NCBI GenBank assembly: GCA_002430605.1
Contig: DJBY01000105.1
Span: 607-19,178, forward strand
DNA length: 18,572 nt
From: Opitutia bacterium UBA5964
GTDB taxonomy: Bacteria; Verrucomicrobiota; Verrucomicrobiia; Opitutales; Coraliomargaritaceae
Direction: 5' to 3'
The notes beneath the pieces were generated by a model. That model saw nothing but the letters and a program-made list of their open reading frames with translations. It had not been told where the DNA came from and did not search any database. The position numbers and the translations under genes are program-made. Positions 15,589-18,572 of the stretch are shown here, piece after piece (positions within the stretch are counted from its first letter, which is position 1; every line of letters begins with the position of its first letter).

Positions 15589-15957
15589 ATGAAACAAATT
15601 AAAGCACTCATCTATGCCGCCCTCGGCATCATGATGAGCATCAGCGCCGTTCGACAGCAGAACTATCTAATGGCTGCAGGCATCGTATTTTTCGTCGTCT
15701 GTGCCATCGGCGTCACGCTCAACTCAATCGGACGACTACAAATCACCTGGGACGAAATCGGCGTCACACTGCTTAAAAAGCCCAAACCTCCCATTCTGTT
15801 GAAGTGGTCTGATATGCAGAAGCTCAAAGTCGATCACCTCGGCTATCACATTCAGACACGACAAACCAATTTTCGCATCAGTAAAGACAAGATGCCCAAG
15901 GAACTCCTAAAGAAAGTCCGCGCAAGTATCCGAGAGAACAAAGGAATATCGATTTAA
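15589..15957 (+). CDS. Small membrane protein with two transmembrane segments
   Basis: I do not recognise a named family. The 122-residue protein has two hydrophobic segments at about 4-20 and 26-43 with a short loop between them (RQQN), then a soluble C-terminal part of about 75 residues. That part alternates hydrophobic and polar residues (LQITWDEIGVTLL, ILLKWSDMQKLKV, YHIQTRQTNFRI) and ends in a basic helix (PKELLKKVRASIREN). The shape resembles bacterial PH-like proteins that follow a pair of membrane helices; this is a guess from pattern. It lies 40 bp after pilT and converges with tcdA, leaving only 15 bp between the stops. Confidence 0.75.
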   Translation: MKQIKALIYAALGIMMSISAVRQQNYLMAAGIVFFVVCAIGVTLNSIGRLQITWDEIGVTLLKKPKPPILLKWSDMQKLKVDHLGYHIQTRQTNFRISKDKMPKELLKKVRASIRENKGISI

Positions 15958-15972
15958 AATGGTAGCGGCGTT

Positions 15973-16767
15973 TTACTCAGATGTGAGCGAGGCATTGCCG
16001 AACGCGATCCGCTTCACCACTTCAGCGGCGAGAAAAAAACCGAAGGTCCCGGTCAAATAGGTTGCTGAGCCAAATCCTTGGTCGCAATTCAAGCGATAAT
16101 CCGCGCCAGTCTCCCGCTCGCAAGACACGGTACCATCTTCCTTCGGAAATAAAGGCAACTCGTCAGTAAACACACAATCGATCTTAAACTTCTGCCGCTT
16201 AAACATCGGAAAGCCGAAATCGCGACGCAGCGTCTTACGCACTTGCAGCAGCAACGGGTCATTAATCGAGCGGGCCAAATCAGCGATCTGGACCCTTGAC
16301 GGATCGATACGCCCACCCGCACCACCACAGGTAATCAACTTCAAGCCACGCTTACGCGCCTCCGCAATCAATAGACACTTATACTTGGTGGCATCGATCG
16401 CATCAATAATGTAGTCGAACGTCGGTGCCAATAACCGCTCCATCGTCGACTCCGTCAAAAAACACTCCTCCACCGTCACCACGCAACGCGGCGAGATCTT
16501 CGCCACCCGCTCGGCCAGTAATACCGCTTTTGAGCGTCCAATCGTGCCATCCAATGCATGTAGCTGGCGATTCACATTACTGAGACAGACCTCATCCATA
16601 TCGATCAACGTCAACTTGCCAATCCCAGTGCGCGCCAAGGCCTCCACCGCCCACGAGCCAACGCCGCCCAAGCCGATCACGCAGACGTGCGCCTCCGACA
16701 GGCGCTTCAATCCATCGACTCCATACAAGCGCCCAATCGCGCCGAAACGTGCTTCATAATCTGGCAT
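15973..16767 (-). CDS. tcdA: tRNA threonylcarbamoyladenosine dehydratase
   Basis: TcdA (CsdL), an E1-like enzyme, cyclises t6A to ct6A at position 37 of ANN-decoding tRNAs with ATP. From the chosen start, RFGAIGRLYG opens the family N-terminus, GLGGVGSWAVEALARTGIG at 32-50 is the nucleotide-binding loop, and LIDMDEVCLSNVNRQLHAL follows. ITCGGAGGRIDPS, DCVFTDE and LNCDQGFGSATYLTGTFGF match the E. coli protein in order. I chose the ATG at 16767 (264 residues) because homologues begin here; the frame stays open to a GTG at 16842, but that extra stretch is Ser-rich and translates the heptamer repeat. The Cys in LNCDQGF corresponds to the conserved E. coli cysteine. It is divergent from the Nif3-family gene. 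Confidence 0.94.
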   Translation of the reverse strand: MPDYEARFGAIGRLYGVDGLKRLSEAHVCVIGLGGVGSWAVEALARTGIGKLTLIDMDEVCLSNVNRQLHALDGTIGRSKAVLLAERVAKISPRCVVTVEECFLTESTMERLLAPTFDYIIDAIDATKYKCLLIAEARKRGLKLITCGGAGGRIDPSRVQIADLARSINDPLLLQVRKTLRRDFGFPMFKRQKFKIDCVFTDELPLFPKEDGTVSCERETGADYRLNCDQGFGSATYLTGTFGFFLAAEVVKRIAFGNASLTSE

Positions 16768-16824
16768 GGCAGAGGAACTAGAAGATCGCTCCCCGAATGA
16801 GAAGCAAAAATCATCTGCCAGCTG

Positions 16825-16852
16825 CCACTTTCCACTTTCCACCTGCCACTTT
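16825..16852. repeat. Four tandem CCACTTT-type heptamers
   Basis: CCACTTT (16825), CCACTTT (16832), CCACCTG (16839) and CCACTTT (16846) lie head to tail in the tcdA-Nif3 gap. A 10-bp perfect palindrome, ACGCTAGCGT (16854-16863), follows directly and ends 6 bases before the Nif3-family ATG. Confidence 0.7.
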
Positions 16853-16869
16853 AACGCTAGCGTCAGCCA

Positions 16870-17628
16870 ATGCCCACGCTATCCGAGATCGTCGCCTTTT
16901 GCGATACACGCACCCGTCAGGCCGAAATCAAAGACTTCCCCGGCGCTTACAACGGCCTCCAAATCGAGAATAACGGCGCAGTTACCAAAATCGGCGCCGC
17001 CGTTGATGCCGGTCAAGTTCCTTTTGAACAAGCCCTCGCAGCCGGAGTCGACTTCCTCATCTGCCACCACGGCCTCTACTGGACTGCGCCGATCCCACTC
17101 ACTGGCAGTCGCTATAAGAAGGTAAAAACGGCCTTCGACGGCAATCTAGCGCTCTACAGTTCGCACCTGCCACTCGATTGCCACCCCGAGATTGGCAACA
17201 ACGCCCTACTCGCTAAAGCACTCGGGCTCAGCAAAATCGGCGGCTTCGCCCACTTTGAGGGCAACGATATCGCTACCATCACAGCAGGCCCCGAAGGCGG
17301 ACGACACGAACTCTCCAGCAAACTCAAAGCCCTTTTCCCTGACACTTACCAAGCCATCGAATACGGCAGCGACCAGCCGCAGCGCATCGCAATCCTCACT
17401 GGCAGCGGGCAAAGCGTCGTCGACCAGCTCCGAGCCAACCACATCGACACCCTCATCACTGGCGAACTGCGACAGCACCACTTCAACATGGCGCAAGAGC
17501 TCGGGCTCAATCTCTACCCCTGTGGCCACTACGCCACCGAGGTCTTTGGCGTCCAAGCGCTCGCCCAAGAAATCGCCGATAAATTCGGCCTCGAATGGAC
17601 CTTCATCAAAACGCCCTGCTTACTTTAA
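16870..17628 (+). CDS. Nif3-like dinuclear metal center protein
   Basis: Nif3/DUF34 (YbgI) proteins form toroidal hexamers with a two-metal site; the cellular role is not settled, with GTP cyclohydrolase I type 2 often used as a name. Metal-site residues are visible: H66-H67-G68 in FLICHHGLYW, the HLPLD motif with D103 at 99-103, and H220 with E224 in CGHYATEVFG. The first half starts LSEIVAFCDTR and contains the family's NGLQIEN at 28-34. At 252 residues it is the short form without the central PII-like insert. It is divergent from tcdA and 56 bp before aroQ, and could be cotranscribed with it. The ATG at 16870 has no Shine-Dalgarno sequence. Confidence 0.92.
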   Translation: MPTLSEIVAFCDTRTRQAEIKDFPGAYNGLQIENNGAVTKIGAAVDAGQVPFEQALAAGVDFLICHHGLYWTAPIPLTGSRYKKVKTAFDGNLALYSSHLPLDCHPEIGNNALLAKALGLSKIGGFAHFEGNDIATITAGPEGGRHELSSKLKALFPDTYQAIEYGSDQPQRIAILTGSGQSVVDQLRANHIDTLITGELRQHHFNMAQELGLNLYPCGHYATEVFGVQALAQEIADKFGLEWTFIKTPCLL

Positions 17629-17684
17629 TGTAGATTGCCAAGTCCACCGAACATCTATCTGCTTCCACTAACTTCTGCTTTAAA

Positions 17685-18119
17685 ATGAAACATATCGTCA
17701 TAATCAACGGCCCCAACCTAGATCGTCTCGGTAAACGTGAACCGTCCATCTATGGCGATCAAACGCTCACAGACCTCGAAAATCTTCTCACTGAAGAGGC
17801 CGCCGAACTTGGCGTGCAAGTGCAATTTTATCAATCCAACCACGAGGGCTTCATTATCGATGAAATCGGCGAATTAGTGGACTCGGAAGTGTTCGGCCTG
17901 ATCATCAACCCTGGCGCATTGACCCACACCAGTCTCGCTCTGCGCGACGCACTCGCGGGTAGCGACCTCCCTGCGATCGAAGTACACATCAGTAATATTT
18001 ACAAACGCGAAGCAATCCGCCAGCACTCGATCACCGCGGAAGCCTGCATTGGCGTGATCTCCGGCCTCGGTTTCGACGGCTACGTCGCCGCGCTTAAACA
18101 TTTAGCGAAGCTTGATTAA
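17685..18119 (+). CDS. aroQ: 3-Dehydroquinate dehydratase, type II
   Basis: The enzyme dehydrates 3-dehydroquinate to 3-dehydroshikimate in the shikimate pathway. The type II hallmark is at the start: IINGPNLDRLGKREPSIYG at 6-24, with the catalytic tyrosine Y23 in the flexible lid. QSNHEGFIID, INPGALTHTSLALRDAL and EVHISNIYKRE follow in family order, giving the conserved Asn and His residues. The 144-residue length is typical of the dodecameric type II enzyme. It supplies chorismate, the substrate of the PheA encoded at the other end of the window, although the two are on separate transcripts. It lies 56 bp after the Nif3-family gene and 59 bp before the SWIB gene. Confidence 0.96.
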   Translation: MKHIVIINGPNLDRLGKREPSIYGDQTLTDLENLLTEEAAELGVQVQFYQSNHEGFIIDEIGELVDSEVFGLIINPGALTHTSLALRDALAGSDLPAIEVHISNIYKREAIRQHSITAEACIGVISGLGFDGYVAALKHLAKLD

Positions 18120-18178
18120 TCAAATCGTTACACTTCACCTCAACAAAACCAACTAACCAAACAACAAAGCAAAATATT

Positions 18179-18508
18179 ATGGCTGAAGAACTAAAAGGAC
18201 TTAACAAACCAGTAACACTCAAAGCTGATCTCGCAGCATTCTTGGGAGCTTCTGCGCTGCCACGCACAGAGATCACTAAAAAGCTCTGGGACTACATCAA
18301 AAAGAATGGTCTCCAAACTAAGACTGAAAACGGTGCAGCTGAAAACGCAGGCAAATACATCGTAACCGATGCAAAATTGCTCACCATTTTCCGTCACACA
18401 AACTCAACCAGCAAATCTGGCAAGTTGACTGACCTCAGAAACATCAAGGAAGGCCAGACGATCAACATGATGCAAATGGCTGCCGTCGTCGGCGCCAACG
18501 TTGAATAA
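18179..18508 (+). CDS. SWIB/MDM2-domain protein
   Basis: The 109-residue protein is essentially one SWIB (BAF60b/MDM2) domain: LNKPVTLKADLAAFLG at 8-23, LPRTEITKKLWDYIKKNGLQ at 27-46, then KYIVTDAKLLTIFRH at about 59-73. The residues after about 77 (SGKLTDLRNIKEGQTINMMQMAAVVG) are an ordinary C-terminal helix end. SWIB domains are best known from eukaryotic chromatin remodelling and are also found in Chlamydiae and some Verrucomicrobiota, where a link to DNA or condensation has been suggested; the bacterial function is not established. It lies 59 bp after aroQ and has a strong terminator downstream. No Shine-Dalgarno sequence is seen before the ATG; the leader is A-rich. Confidence 0.93.
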   Translation: MAEELKGLNKPVTLKADLAAFLGASALPRTEITKKLWDYIKKNGLQTKTENGAAENAGKYIVTDAKLLTIFRHTNSTSKSGKLTDLRNIKEGQTINMMQMAAVVGANVE

Positions 18509-18539
18509 ACGACGCTTCAGAGTTACTTAACCGCTTTAC

Positions 18540-18572
18540 AACGGCTGTTTCCATACGGAAGCAGCCGTTTTT
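18540..18572 (+). terminator. Intrinsic terminator of the SWIB gene
   Basis: A 13-bp stem with one G-U pair (18540-18552 with 18557-18569) closes an ATAC loop and ends in a T-run that reaches the window edge. It lies 31 bp after the SWIB stop. Confidence 0.92.

Noticed and set aside
16768..16842. A longer N-terminus for TcdA starting at a GTG
   Set aside because: The extra 25 residues translate the heptamer repeat and a Ser-rich stretch with no match to the family; the ATG at 16767 begins where homologues do.

Overview
The window is a chromosomal, mostly housekeeping stretch of moderate GC from what looks like a member of the Verrucomicrobiota, probably the Opitutales/Puniceicoccales side. 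This is inferred from a stand-alone SWIB-domain protein, a tandem pair of PilT-type ATPases, a membrane-anchored coiled-coil protein followed by a tiny lipoprotein, and gene starts that almost all lack a Shine-Dalgarno sequence. Twenty coding regions are supported. No rRNA, tRNA, CRISPR array, prophage, transposase or origin was found.

Layout. 1-3192 is a minus-strand operon reading scpB -> pheA -> an AlbA_2/ATPase-fold protein that runs off the left edge. From 3337 the plus strand carries ilvD, then pgi, a coiled-coil membrane protein and a 48-residue lipoprotein, closed by a strong terminator at 7804. rsmI follows alone. A 318-bp convergent gap (8576-8893) holds a small inverted-repeat element and two short palindromes. 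cysK and infA lie on the minus strand, each with its own terminator. tadA and sodA lie on the plus strand, and sodA shares a terminator with the converging rlmF. A second palindrome-rich gap (12854-13105) precedes two pilT-type genes and a small membrane protein. tcdA converges on these, and the window ends with a Nif3-family gene, aroQ and a SWIB gene with its terminator.

How the genes work together. Amino-acid synthesis is represented by pheA (phenylalanine), aroQ (shikimate pathway), ilvD (branched chains) and cysK (cysteine). Translation and RNA modification are represented by infA, rsmI, tadA, rlmF and tcdA. The two PilT-like ATPases would power type IV pilus retraction. Apart from scpB-pheA and the two pilT genes, neighbours do not form one functional pathway.

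The most unusual feature is PheA. It carries two tandem chorismate-mutase-like segments, and the canonical active-site residues are split between them: the first copy keeps the arginine that a partner subunit normally donates, and the second keeps the rest. The next most interesting are a 201-bp element with about 20-bp inverted ends at 8633-8833 and a family of GGGCGANTCGCCC palindromes found in pairs in two gaps. I saw no convincing new multi-gene system.
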